Part shown: positions 43,880 to 52,356 of the stretch, piece by piece
How the letters are laid out: the number at the start of each line of letters is the position of its first letter
Position numbering within the stretch: the first letter of the stretch is position 1
The notes under the pieces: generated by a model
The model's input: only the letters and a program-made list of their open reading frames with translations
What the model was told of the DNA's origin: nothing
Database searches by the model: none
Assembly: GCA_009663185.1 (NCBI GenBank)
Contig: VJZX01000005.1
Location: 35,698 to 99,697 of the forward strand
Length of the DNA stretch: 64,000 nt
Direction: 5' to 3'
DNA from: Isoptericola halalbus
GTDB taxonomy: Bacteria; Actinomycetota; Actinomycetes; Actinomycetales; Cellulomonadaceae
Position numbers and translations under genes: made by a program

Positions 43880-45352
43880 TCAGGCGAGGTAGTCCGCGAC
43901 GAGCTTCTCGGCGAGCCCGGTGTACGTGGCCGGGGTCAGCTCCGCGAGGCGCTGCGCGACGTCGTCGGGCAGGCCGAGACCCGCGACGAACTCCCGCATG
44001 CGCTCGGCGTCGACGCGCCGGCCGCGCGTGAGGTCCTTGAGGCGCTCGTACGGGTTCTCCATCCCCGGCACGCCCGCGACCGACGCCGCGCGCATCGCGG
44101 ACTGGACGGGCTCGCCGAGCACCTCCCAGTTCTCGTCGAGGTCGGTGGCCATGAGCGCGGCGTTGACCGCGAGGGCCTTCATGCCACGGCGTACGTTGTC
44201 GATCGCGAGCAGCGAGTGGCCGAACGCGGGGCCGACGTTGCGCTGCGTCGTCGAGTCGGTGAGGTCGCGCTGCAGCCGGCTCGTGACGAGCGTGGCGCCC
44301 AGGGTGTCGAGCAGCGAGCACGAGATCTCGAGGTTCGCCTCGGCGTTCTCGAACCGGATCGGGTTGACCTTGTGCGGCATCGTCGAGCTCCCCGTCGCGC
44401 CCGCGACGGGGATCTGCGTGAAGAAGCCGAGCGAGATGTAGGTCCACACGTCGGTCGCGAGGTTGTGCAGGATGCGGTTGAACCGCGCGATGTCGGCGTA
44501 GACCTCGGCCTGCCAGTCGTGCGACTCGATCTGCGTGGTGAGCGGGTTCCACGTCAGGCCCAGGTGCTCGACGAACGCCTGCGACACGGCCGGCCAGTCA
44601 GCGCCCGGCACCGCGACCGTGTGTGCGCCGTAGGTTCCCGTCGCGCCGTTGAGCTTGCCGAGGAACTCGGCTCCCTCGACGCGGCGCAGCTGGCGGCGCA
44701 GGCGGTGTGCGAGCACCGCGAGCTCCTTGCCCATCGTGGTCGGGGTGGCCGGCTGACCGTGCGTGCGGCTGAGCATCGGGACGCCGGCGTGCTCGCGGGC
44801 CATGTCGGCGAGCTGATCCGCCAGGGCGGTCGCGGCTGGCAGCCAGACCTGCTGGATCGCGCCCTGCACCATGAGCGCGTAGGAGAGATTGTTGATGTCC
44901 TCCGAGGTGCACGCGAAGTGTACGAGCTCGCTCGCGGCGGGCAGCGACGTCGTGCCGAGCGCGGCCTCGGCCACAGCGGTGTCGAGGCGGCGCTTGATGA
45001 AGTACTCGACGGCCTTGACGTCGTGGACCGTCTCGCGCTCGATCGCGGCGAGCTCGGCGATCTCCTCGGCGCCGAACGTCGCCGGGATCTGACGCAGGTA
45101 GGCGATCTCGGCCTCGGACAGCGTCGGGGCACCCGGCACGACGGCGCCGTCGGTCACGCCCGGAACGCCGTTGCACAGCGTGACCAGCCACTCGACCTCG
45201 ACGTGGATGCGCGCCCGGTTGAGCGCGGCTTCGCTCAGGTGGTCGACGAGGGGCGCGACCGCGCCACGGTAGCGGCCGTCGAGCGGGCCGAGCGCGATCG
45301 GCGGGGTGACGTCGGCAAGGTTCACACGGGTCTGCTGCGTGGGGGAGGTCAC
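43880..45352 (-). CDS. purB: Adenylosuccinate lyase
   Basis: 490 residues. The superfamily signature GSSTMPHKVNPIRFENAEAN, SRTHGQPATPTTMGKE with catalytic His, and FACTSEDINNLSYAL are as in the E. coli-type PurB, including its C-terminal YERLKDLTRGRRVDAE. It acts twice in purine synthesis. The GTG at 45352 is favoured because GGGAGA lies five bases upstream; the ATG at 45361 would have no spacing to that site. Confidence 0.95.
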   Translation of the reverse strand: MTSPTQQTRVNLADVTPPIALGPLDGRYRGAVAPLVDHLSEAALNRARIHVEVEWLVTLCNGVPGVTDGAVVPGAPTLSEAEIAYLRQIPATFGAEEIAELAAIERETVHDVKAVEYFIKRRLDTAVAEAALGTTSLPAASELVHFACTSEDINNLSYALMVQGAIQQVWLPAATALADQLADMAREHAGVPMLSRTHGQPATPTTMGKELAVLAHRLRRQLRRVEGAEFLGKLNGATGTYGAHTVAVPGADWPAVSQAFVEHLGLTWNPLTTQIESHDWQAEVYADIARFNRILHNLATDVWTYISLGFFTQIPVAGATGSSTMPHKVNPIRFENAEANLEISCSLLDTLGATLVTSRLQRDLTDSTTQRNVGPAFGHSLLAIDNVRRGMKALAVNAALMATDLDENWEVLGEPVQSAMRAASVAGVPGMENPYERLKDLTRGRRVDAERMREFVAGLGLPDDVAQRLAELTPATYTGLAEKLVADYLA

Positions 45353-45397
45353 GGCAGGCATTCTCCCACGCACGCCCGCGACGCCGGCCGGGCGGTC

Positions 45398-45643
45398 TCA
45401 GGCGGTGGGCTGCGGGTGCGCCCGGCGGACGAGCCACCGCACGCCCTGGATCACGGCCACGCCCACGGCGGCGTTCGCGACGGCGAGCAGCGCGCCGACC
45501 GCGAGGGGCGCGAGGCCGTCCGTCGTGAGCAGCACCGCGCCGGAGAGCACGAGCATGATGGGCCAGATCACGGCCGCGACGACGAGGGCGGTCCGCCACC
45601 ACCAGCCGAGCACGAGACCGAGAGCGAGCATCGTCGGGATCAT
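45398..45643 (-). CDS. Small hydrophobic membrane protein
   Basis: 81 residues with three likely membrane segments (MLALGLVLGWWWRTALVV; IWPIMLVLSGAVLLT; LAVGALLAVANAAVGVAVI) and a basic C-terminus (RWLVRRAHPQP). GAGGAGGAG lies just before the ATG, so it is expressed. No family or function recognised. It lies upstream of purB on the same strand with a 45-bp gap. Confidence 0.65.
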   Translation of the reverse strand: MIPTMLALGLVLGWWWRTALVVAAVIWPIMLVLSGAVLLTTDGLAPLAVGALLAVANAAVGVAVIQGVRWLVRRAHPQPTA

Positions 45644-45806
45644 GGCTCCTCCTCGTCGGCGCGCCTCCAGTCTCCCACCGCGCTGCGGCGTCGGACGTCG
45701 TGGGCGCCGGGTGCGACGCCGCCGACGCCGCCCCCAGGCCGGGCTCGTGCACAGGGGTCCGTGGATGCCCGACGGCGGCACGCGGCTGCGACCTACCGTC
45801 GCGGCC

Positions 45807-46034
45807 ATGTCGTTCCCCGATCTCGCACCCGACCTGGCGGGCCTCGACGCCGCGGGCCACCTCCTGCAGGCCCGCCGCCACCTCGACGACGCGGACGCCT
45901 CGGTGCGGCTCGCGCTCGCCGTGCCGTGGGAGTCGCCCGCCGCGGACGAGCTTCGCGCGACGCTCGGCGTCCTGCGCGCGCTGCTCGACGACGACCGGGC
46001 GGCGCTCGACGAGCTGCGGCGGATCGCCGGGTGA
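45807..46034 (+). CDS. WXG100-like small helical protein
   Basis: 75 residues, all helical, with a central VPWESPAADELRATLGVL. The Trp-x-Ser turn between two helices followed by AADxxR is the pattern of WXG100/ESAT-6 proteins (usually ~100 residues, here shorter at the N-terminus). Its stop overlaps the next start as GTGA, so the pair is coupled. Such small partners are typically exported with or chaperone a type VII secretion substrate. No ESX/T7 machinery gene is in the window, so the assignment is tentative. Confidence 0.45.
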   Translation: MSFPDLAPDLAGLDAAGHLLQARRHLDDADASVRLALAVPWESPAADELRATLGVLRALLDDDRAALDELRRIAG

Positions 46035-47695
46035 CGGCTCACGTGACGGGGAGCCAGGGTGGCCGCCTCGCCGGTGACCGCACCGACCCGCGCGACACGC
46101 TCGTCGTGATCGGCGGCAGGCCGCTCGACCGTGTCGACGCGGACGACATCGCGCGCGCCGCCGTCCGCCTCGGCGACGCGGCCGCGTCGCTCCGCGTGGC
46201 CTGGGCCGGGTGCTCGACCGCGTCCGGCGCGCTCGAGCGGTCCGCATGGGCTCCGGCGGCCTTCGACCCCCCGAGCCCCGCCCAGCTCGCGGTCCGTCGG
46301 CAGGCCGCCTGGCTGGCCGCCGACGCCGCCCGGCGCCTGCACGAGCGCGCCGCCGTCTGCGACCGCACCGCGGAGCGGCTGCTGCGGGCCGCGGGCCTCT
46401 ACGCGCATGCGGAATCGGCGGCCGAACGGCTCGTGGCGGGAGCGGTCGGTGTGGGCTCGGCAGGTGGGGCCTTCGGCGTGACGGTCCTGGCGCAGGCGCC
46501 GACCTTCGCGCCGTGGGCAGCGCTCGCGGGCCGCGTGGGCCTCCTGCTCGCCGCGAGCACGGGGGCCTCGGCAGACACACCACCGCCTCCTGCCGCCGGG
46601 CGGGTCGAGGCACCGCCCGTATGCACACCGGCACCGGCCGGGCTGGGTGCGGCCGCGACGCGGCTGCTCGCCCCGTACACGGACGAGGCGGTGGCCGGCC
46701 TGGGGTTCGGCGTGAGTGCGGGCGCTCCCGGCCGCTCCCGGCTCGACCTCAGCGTCTCGGGCGGGGCCCGGGTGCTGAGCTCGGTCGTGCACGAGCTGCT
46801 GCCACGCGCGCGGGTCCGTGTGCTCGAGCTGCCCGACTCCGGCTTCGCGGCGGGGCGTCCCGCCTGGGCCGACGAGCCGTCCCGAACGGTCGCCGAGGCT
46901 CTTGCGCGCACCGCCGACCTCTACCCGTGGGGCAGCGACGTGCCCGGCAGGGCGTCGTCAGGGACACCCGCCGGCACGGTCGCGGTCGAGCGCGTCGAGC
47001 ACGCCGACGGCAGCCTCTCGTGGACGGTGCTGGTGCCGGGCACGCAAGGCCTCGTGTCGCTGCAGCACCCGTTCGACGGCGTCACCGACCTCGACCTCAT
47101 GGCAAGGACAGCCGCAGAGGTCACGGTCGCGGTCGCCGACGCGCTGGAGCACGCCGGCGCCCGGCGCGAGGAGCCCGTGGTGCTGGTCGGCCACAGCCTC
47201 GGCGGTATCGCGGCGATGGCGCTGGCCTCCTCGCCACGGTTCCTCGAGGAGCACCGGCTCGGGGGAGTCGTCACCGCGGGGGCGCCCACCGCGACGTTCA
47301 CGCCGCCGCCCGGCGTCCCGGTACTGCACCTGGAGAACGACGAGGAGCTCGTCTCGCCGCTCGACGGCCGGTCCACCGCGGAGAACCCGGCCACGGCCGA
47401 CCGCGTCACGGTCGGTCGCGCGCTGCGGGAGTCGGCCGACGCGGCCGACATCGCGGCGTCGGGCGGCGTGGCCGCGGCCCACTCCGTCGCGACCCACCTG
47501 CGGACGCTCGATCTCGCGCGGACCTCGGGCAGCGCGCAGGTGGCCGAAGTCGTCGGCCGCGTCGACCGGCTGCTCGCGGGCGAGCGGAGCACGACGCGGT
47601 TCTACACCGGGCGCCGCGAGACCGGCGTCGAACCCGTCGTCATGGCGCCCGGCGCCGGGCCGGTCAGCTCTTCTTCGGGGCGAACACTCCTATGA
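46031..47695 (+). CDS. Two-domain protein: WXG-like helical N-terminus and lipase-type hydrolase
   Basis: 554 residues. Residues ~30-150 are helical with AAASLRVAWAGCSTASGAL (a WAG turn) and ARRLHERAAVCDRTAERLL, reminiscent of WXG100/T7-effector heads. Residues ~330-500 form an alpha/beta-hydrolase with WTVLVPGTQG, the nucleophile elbow VVLVGHSLGGIAAMAL (Ser about 389), VLHLENDEELVSPLDG with candidate Asp, and AAHSVATHL with candidate His. No classical signal peptide. I infer a possible secreted lipase/esterase coupled to the WXG-like partner. It is equally possible that it is a cytoplasmic hydrolase. The GTG start lies in the stop of the upstream gene. Confidence 0.6.
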   Translation: MTAHVTGSQGGRLAGDRTDPRDTLVVIGGRPLDRVDADDIARAAVRLGDAAASLRVAWAGCSTASGALERSAWAPAAFDPPSPAQLAVRRQAAWLAADAARRLHERAAVCDRTAERLLRAAGLYAHAESAAERLVAGAVGVGSAGGAFGVTVLAQAPTFAPWAALAGRVGLLLAASTGASADTPPPPAAGRVEAPPVCTPAPAGLGAAATRLLAPYTDEAVAGLGFGVSAGAPGRSRLDLSVSGGARVLSSVVHELLPRARVRVLELPDSGFAAGRPAWADEPSRTVAEALARTADLYPWGSDVPGRASSGTPAGTVAVERVEHADGSLSWTVLVPGTQGLVSLQHPFDGVTDLDLMARTAAEVTVAVADALEHAGARREEPVVLVGHSLGGIAAMALASSPRFLEEHRLGGVVTAGAPTATFTPPPGVPVLHLENDEELVSPLDGRSTAENPATADRVTVGRALRESADAADIAASGGVAAAHSVATHLRTLDLARTSGSAQVAEVVGRVDRLLAGERSTTRFYTGRRETGVEPVVMAPGAGPVSSSSGRTLL

Positions 47696-48056
47696 CGAGC
47701 TGCAGGATCGCGACGATCAGCGCGATCCACACATACCACCAGAAGCCGCCCTGCACCTCCAGGCCCCACTCGCCGAAGAACTCCTGGCCCGTCAGCCACG
47801 TGGTGAGCCAGAGCATGAGCGCGTTGATGACGAGGTAGAAGAGGCCGAGAGTGAGGATGAGCAGCGGCAACGAGAGCATGCTGACGATCGGCTTCACGAT
47901 CATCCCCACGAGCGAGTACACGACCGCGACGATGATGACGGCGAGCACCCGGCCGCCCACCGAGCTGCCGCCCATGATGTCGAGGTGATTCGGCACGATC
48001 AGGCTGGTCAACCACAGCGCCAGCGCCGTGACGAGGATGCGCACGATGAGATTCAT
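47664..48056 (-). CDS. Phage-holin-like four-helix membrane protein
   Basis: 130 residues with four membrane helices: LIVRILVTALALWLTSLIV, VLAVIIVAVVYSLVGMIV, LLILTLGLFYLVINALMLWL and YVWIALIVAILQLVIGV. It resembles the widespread PF04020-type (mycobacterial 4-TM) protein named for holin similarity; function unknown, not phage-derived here. It converges with the lipase-like gene, overlapping its end by 32 bp. Confidence 0.82.
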   Translation of the reverse strand: MNLIVRILVTALALWLTSLIVPNHLDIMGGSSVGGRVLAVIIVAVVYSLVGMIVKPIVSMLSLPLLILTLGLFYLVINALMLWLTTWLTGQEFFGEWGLEVQGGFWWYVWIALIVAILQLVIGVFAPKKS

Positions 48057-48121
48057 GGCTCGCATCCTTCCACCGCGGTCCGGCGGCGACACGGAACCAC
48101 GCGCAGTGGCATCCTGAGCCG

Positions 48122-49213
48122 GTGCCGAACACGACCTCCCCCGAGAGCACCGTCCCCCTGCGCGCCGCCGTCGCCGCGCTGCCCGCCTACGTCCCCGGTG
48201 CGAGCGGTTCCGCGGGCCAGGTCTGGAAGCTGTCGTCCAACGAGAACCCGTACTCGCCGCTGCCGTCGGTGCTGTCGGCGATCGTCGAGGCCGCGGGCGA
48301 CGTGAACCGGTACCCGGACATGTACGCGACCGAGCTGGTCGACGCGCTCGCGGGGCATGTCGGCGTGGAGACCGAGCGGGTCGTAGTCGGGAACGGGTCG
48401 GTCGCGGTCCTGCAGCACGTGCTCCAGGCGGTCGTGGAGCCTGGCGACGAGGTCGTGTTCCCGTGGCGCTCGTTCGAGGCCTACCCGATCGCCGTGGCCG
48501 TCGCGGGCGGCCGCGCGGTGACCGTCCCCGTGACGCAGGACGGCCGCCTCGACCTGCCGGCGATGGCGGCGGCGCTCACGCCGCGCACCCGCGTCGTGCT
48601 CGTGTGCACGCCGAACAACCCGACCGGCCCAGCGGTGCGCGCCGACGAGCTCGAGACCTTCCTCGCCGTAGTCCCCCGCGACGTGCTGGTCGTCCTCGAC
48701 GAGGCGTACCTCGAGTTCGTGCGCGACCCGCAGGTGCCCGACGGCGTCGACGTGCTGCGCCGGAACCCCAACGTCGTGCTGCTGCGCACGCTGTCCAAGG
48801 CCTACGGCCTCGCGGGCCTGCGCGTCGGGTACGCGGTCGCCGAGCCGCGCCTCGCGGCGGGCATCCGCGCGGTCTCGACGCCCTTCGGCGTCTCGCACGT
48901 CGCGCAGCGCGCGGCTCTCGCCTCGCTCGCGCCGACGGCACAGGCCGAGCTGCTCGAGCGTGTCGACGCGCTCGTCGCCGAGCGCACTCGCGTCGCGGAC
49001 GCCCTGCGCGAGCAGGGCTGGGACCTGCCGGAGACCCAGGCCAACTTCGTCTGGTTCGGCCTCGGGGACGCGACGACGGCGTGCGCCGCCCAGGCGACCG
49101 CCGCAGGCGTGCTCGTGCGGCCCTTCGCCGGGGACGGGCTGCGGGTGAGCATCGGCGAGGTCGAGGCCAACGACGCGTTCCTCGCCGTCGCGCGCTCCTG
49201 GCGCCGCGGCTGA
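48122..49213 (+). CDS. PLP aminotransferase, HisC/aromatic type
   Basis: 363 residues, fold type I. Substrate-side SSNENPYSPLPSV near residue 37, GNGSVAVLQHVL cofactor phosphate loop, CTPNNPTGPA, DEAYLEF, the PLP-lysine motif LRTLSKAYGLAGLRVGYA (Lys about 225), and RVSIGEVEANDAF with the carboxylate-binding Arg. It is either histidinol-phosphate or aromatic amino acid transaminase; a his operon is not adjacent, so the aromatic (Pat-like) type is favoured. GTG start at 48122. Confidence 0.85.
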   Translation: MPNTTSPESTVPLRAAVAALPAYVPGASGSAGQVWKLSSNENPYSPLPSVLSAIVEAAGDVNRYPDMYATELVDALAGHVGVETERVVVGNGSVAVLQHVLQAVVEPGDEVVFPWRSFEAYPIAVAVAGGRAVTVPVTQDGRLDLPAMAAALTPRTRVVLVCTPNNPTGPAVRADELETFLAVVPRDVLVVLDEAYLEFVRDPQVPDGVDVLRRNPNVVLLRTLSKAYGLAGLRVGYAVAEPRLAAGIRAVSTPFGVSHVAQRAALASLAPTAQAELLERVDALVAERTRVADALREQGWDLPETQANFVWFGLGDATTACAAQATAAGVLVRPFAGDGLRVSIGEVEANDAFLAVARSWRRG

Positions 49214-49222
49214 GTCCCGCGG

Positions 49223-49879
49223 TCAGGCGCGAACGGCTTCGGCGGCGGGCACGTTGCCCGCGGTGAACCGCAGGAACCGGCCGACGCTCGCCGGATCGGC
49301 GAGCGCCGCCGCGACAACCAGCGCGACGTCGGCCCGGGAGACTCGGGCGTCCCGCGGTCGCGGCTCGACCTCGCCGAGCACGGCGACGGTGCCTGTGGGC
49401 GGGTCGTCGGTCAGCGTGCCCGGTCCCAGGATCGTCCAGTCCAGGTCGGTGCCGCGCAGGTGGTCGTCAGCGGCGAGCTTGGCTTCGGCGTAGGGGAAGA
49501 AGCCCGAGCCCTGGGGAACGCCGTGGTCCGGCGTCGAGCCGATCCACGACACCATGACGTAACGGCGTACCCCGGCGGCGCTCGCGGCGTCCATGGACCG
49601 GATCGCCGCGTCACGGTCGACGGCGTAGGTGCGCGCCGGGTTGCCACCACCGGCGCCCGCCGACCACACCACGGCGTCGGCGCCCGCGAGCACGGTGGCG
49701 ATCTCGGCCGCCGACGCGTGCTCGACGTCGAGCAGCGCCGGGTCGGCGCCGAGGTCCGCCACGCGGTCGATCTGCTCGGGACTGCGCACGATGCCGACGA
49801 CGTCGTCTCCTCTGTCCTCCAGGAGTGGGACGAGCTGTTGTGCGACCTTGCCGAGCGCGCCGACGACGACCACCTTCAT
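49223..49879 (-). CDS. NAD(P)-binding protein (YwnB/atypical SDR)
   Basis: 218 residues. The Rossmann start VVVVGALGKVAQQL, ADAVVWSAGAG and the YMVSWIG segment, then PYAEAKLAADDHL in which the SDR Tyr-x3-Lys is present as YAEAK. This is the NmrA/YwnB-like group of small reductases or regulators. GGAGG lies five bases before the ATG. A fragment of a soxR-like 3' end lies just upstream, hinting that it was once next to a redox regulator. Confidence 0.82.
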   Translation of the reverse strand: MKVVVVGALGKVAQQLVPLLEDRGDDVVGIVRSPEQIDRVADLGADPALLDVEHASAAEIATVLAGADAVVWSAGAGGGNPARTYAVDRDAAIRSMDAASAAGVRRYVMVSWIGSTPDHGVPQGSGFFPYAEAKLAADDHLRGTDLDWTILGPGTLTDDPPTGTVAVLGEVEPRPRDARVSRADVALVVAAALADPASVGRFLRFTAGNVPAAEAVRA

Positions 49880-49952
49880 CAGGACCTCCGGGTCGTGGGT
49901 GACCGTCCTACGGTCGCCCACCAGCCTCCGCGCCGCCACCGCGTCCGACGAC

Positions 49953-49991
49953 GGCGTGCTCGGCGTCGTCCGGGGAGTCGCCCTGGAGGTA
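49953..49991 (-). pseudogene. Fragment of a soxR-like gene 3' end
   Basis: The minus strand reads YLQGDSPDDAEHA, matching the C-terminal YLEGDSPGDAERA of the intact SoxR at 51576. The DNA is the same at all but about five of 39 positions (compare 51586-51624). No SoxR helix or iron-sulfur part remains nearby. The 175-bp gap 49880-50054 holds nothing else recognisable. Confidence 0.55.
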
Positions 49992-50054
49992 TGTTCCTTG
50001 CCGCCGCAGCCTCGTGGCGCGCGTGACCCTTGTCGGCCTCCGCCCCGTCGCCCC

Positions 50055-50774
50055 TCAGCCCTGGAAGAGGTCGATGCGGTTGCCGCTGGGGTCTGCCACG
50101 CAGGACGAACGTGGTTTCCAGGGCCTGTCTACGGGCGCCTCCATCTCGGCCGCCCTCGCGTCGAGGGCCCGCTGGTGCGTCGCGTCGACGTCGGCCACAA
50201 GAAGCCCGAACCGAGACGTGCCCGCGGGGCCGGGATGATCCGGCTGATGGGCGATCCAGCAGGAAGAACTCGTCCCCGGGCCACGTTCCGAGGGAGAAGG
50301 ACGAGATCTCCTCGTTGTACTCCGCCCCGAACACTCCCTCGTAGAACGTCCTCGCGTCGTCCACGTCGCGGACGTTGACGGTCACCTGGACGATGCGCGG
50401 GCTCGTCATGTGTGGAATGCCGACTCCATGTTCGATGCAGCGGTCCACCGTGCGGACCATGCGGGACAGGGAGTGAGCACGGTCCGACAGCTCCTGACGG
50501 TGCCGGGCGAGGACGGCCACGCGCCGGACGGCATCCCGGTCGCCCAGGACTTCGTGCACCTCGTCGAGCGGCAGGTCGATCTTGCGGAGGGCGCAGATCA
50601 GCCGGCGCGCCGAACCTGCTCCGGCCGGTACCGGCGGTAGCCCGTGGCCGGGTCGCCCACGGCAGGCCGCAGGAGACCGACCTCGTCGTAGTGCCGCAGG
50701 GCGTGGACGGACAGGCCGGTCAGGATCGCGAAGCCGCCGATGCCCAGGAGATTGCCGACAACGGCGGGTACTGG
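50055..50774 (-). pseudogene. Broken MerR-VOC fusion gene
   Basis: The upstream part encodes a MerR DNA-binding region, GGFAILTGLSVHALRHYDEV and TGYRRYRPEQVRRA, but lacks a usable start codon. One base is missing near 50607 (after RRA a TGA appears, while the next frame continues RLICALRKIDLPLDEVHEV). It runs in frame into a VOC domain beginning TSPRIVQVTVNVRDVDDAR. A second shift near 50252, after DEFFLLD, moves the rest (TSRFGLLVADVDATHQRAL to DPSGNRIDLFQG) into another frame. It was once a MerR-VOC regulator of roughly 235 residues, and is now non-functional unless both shifts are sequence errors. Confidence 0.7.
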
Positions 50775-51524
50775 CTAGCGGCGAGCCTCGATGAGGTGTC
50801 GAGTCGAGTGCGCGACCAACGGTCCTTTCGTGCGGAGGCGGGTGTCGAGCTCCACGAGCTTGTCGTGGTACCGCCCGACGCTGAAGTCAGGCACCCACCA
50901 GACACACTTGCGCAAGATCCACACCACCGCGCCGATGTCGAAGAACTCCATCCGGCACCGTGCAGTCCGGAGGTCCGTCACAGTGAGGCCGGAATTCTCG
51001 GCGGCGGCGGCTTCGTGCCTCGGGTCCCTGCCCTGTCGGTGATCGGGCAGAGAGCCGAGGAAGAACTCGATGAGCTCGAAGGCTGATGCGGGGCCGACGT
51101 GCTGGGCGAAGTAGTGACCACCAGGCACCAGCACGCGATGGACCTCCTCCCAGGGCGGACTGACGGGGTGCCGGGAGGTCACCAGATCGAACGACTCGCC
51201 GGGGAATGGCAGGCCCTCGCGGGCATCTGCTTCGTAGACCTCACAACCTCGTGGCACCAAGAGCTCGCGTGCGCGTGCCGCGTTCGGCGGCCAGGCCTCG
51301 GTGACGCACATCCGCGCCGGCAGCCTCGGCGCCTGGGCGATCAGCTCTCCGCCGCCGGTGTCGATGTCGAGCGCAGACCGGGCCGTTGCCAGCCGCGCTG
51401 CCAGCATTCGGGCGTACCCCCACGGAGGCCGCTCCTCAGTGGCACGCCCGCCGAGCCAGCCGAAATCCCACCCGGTCATGCCGGCGGTCCCGGCCTCGTC
51501 CACCAGGTCGTCGAAGGAGCGCAT
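50775..51524 (-). CDS. Class I SAM-dependent methyltransferase
   Basis: 249 residues. Motif I ALDIDTGGGELI near residue 52 (SAM-binding glycine loop), acidic motif MCVTEAWPPN, LPFPGESFDLVTSRHPV as motif IV, and VLVPGGHYFAQHVGP as the following strand. This is a methyltransferase-11-like enzyme with unknown substrate. It is complete, although its neighbour downstream is a pseudogene in the same frame. No strong ribosome site before the ATG. Confidence 0.82.
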   Translation of the reverse strand: MRSFDDLVDEAGTAGMTGWDFGWLGGRATEERPPWGYARMLAARLATARSALDIDTGGGELIAQAPRLPARMCVTEAWPPNAARARELLVPRGCEVYEADAREGLPFPGESFDLVTSRHPVSPPWEEVHRVLVPGGHYFAQHVGPASAFELIEFFLGSLPDHRQGRDPRHEAAAAENSGLTVTDLRTARCRMEFFDIGAVVWILRKCVWWVPDFSVGRYHDKLVELDTRLRTKGPLVAHSTRHLIEARR

Positions 51525-51575
51525 GCCCGCGATTCTGCGGACTGCTCGACGAGAGGCGCCACGCTATATCCATCG

Positions 51576-52043
51576 CTAGCCGGCGGCGCGCTCGGCGTCG
51601 CCGGGGGAGTCGCCCTCGAGGTAGCGAGGGCCGGGGCCGAGCGCGGCCGCGCGGTCGTCGGGATTCTGCAGCCTGCAGCGCTGGAGCGACAGGCAGCCGC
51701 AGCCGATGCACGAGTCGAGGTCGTCGCGCAGCCGCTCGAGCTCGGCGATGCGCTCGTCGAGCAGCGGGCGCCAGGACCGCGACAGGCGGCTCCAGTCCTT
51801 CTTGGTGGGCGTGCGGCCCTCGGGCAGGGTCGCCAGCGCGTCAGCGATACGCTCGAGGGTGAGCCCGACGCGCGACGCCGTACGGATGAACGCGACGCGC
51901 CGCAGCATGCTGCGCGCGTACCGGCGCTGGTTGCCCGCGCTGCGCTCGGCCGCGATGAGCCCGAGCGACTCGTAGTAGCGCAGGCCCGACGGCGCGACGC
52001 CGCTGCGGCGCGCGAGCTCGCCGATCGTCAGGTGCGGTTCCAT
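51576..52043 (-). CDS. soxR: Redox-sensing regulator SoxR
   Basis: About 155 residues. MerR-type winged helix (TIGELARRSGVAPSGLRYYE, AGNQRRYARS), dimer helix, and the SoxR [2Fe-2S] motif CIGCGCLSLQRC (C-x2-C-x-C-x5-C). Oxidation of the cluster by redox-cycling compounds activates transcription. In actinomycetes SoxR controls small oxidoreductases and exporters; the methyltransferase and NAD(P)-binding gene nearby are possible targets. GTG at 52052 is an alternative start. A SoxR-like site lies 33 bp upstream. Confidence 0.92.
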   Translation of the reverse strand: MEPHLTIGELARRSGVAPSGLRYYESLGLIAAERSAGNQRRYARSMLRRVAFIRTASRVGLTLERIADALATLPEGRTPTKKDWSRLSRSWRPLLDERIAELERLRDDLDSCIGCGCLSLQRCRLQNPDDRAAALGPGPRYLEGDSPGDAERAAG

Positions 52044-52075
52044 GCGGGGCACGACCTCCGTCGCCGAGCGCTCGA

Positions 52076-52093
52076 CCTCGAGCGCACTTGAAC
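52076..52093 (-). promoter_or_regulatory. SoxR-box-like inverted repeat
   Basis: CCTCGAG-CGCA-CTTGAAC resembles the SoxR consensus CCTCAAG-N4-CTTGAGG, with three mismatches. It is upstream of soxR, and could provide autoregulation or serve a divergent transcript. Confidence 0.45.
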
Positions 52094-52269
52094 TTACAGG
52101 ATCGCGACATGGTGCCCGATGCCGCGGGCGTGCGCCGGCGGGTCAAGGATCCGCTGGGCTAGCGACCGGGCCCCCGGCAGGCCCGCCCCGTCTCCCTTTG
52201 GGCACACCTCTCCTTCGACGTCGTCATCCCTTCCGTCATCACGCCGGAGGGGAGTCGCGACAGTCGGGG

Positions 52270-52331
52270 TTGACAGGCCGGGTGGTCCGCGTCACGATTG
52301 CTCAATCGATTGAGCGCTCAAACGATTGAGC
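52270..52331 (+). promoter_or_regulatory. lacI promoter with two abutting palindromic operators
   Basis: TTGACA (52270-52275), 17-base spacer, CACGAT (52293-52298), then GCTCAATCGATTGAGC (52300-52315) and GCTCAAACGATTGAGC (52316-52331) side by side over the expected start of transcription. Both match LacI-family operator form (central CG, 16 bp). Repressor binding here would shut off lacI and the sugar genes downstream. The remaining gap 52094-52269 shows no gene. Confidence 0.8.
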
Positions 52332-52356
52332 ACACGACGGCGTGGAGGTGGTGGTG

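Noticed and set aside
44216-46030. Upstream extension of the lipase-like frame
   Set aside because: Antisense to purB; the GTGA overlap at 46031 marks the start.
47664-48056. Prophage holin
   Set aside because: The protein belongs to a common chromosomal 4-TM family; no lysin or phage genes are adjacent.
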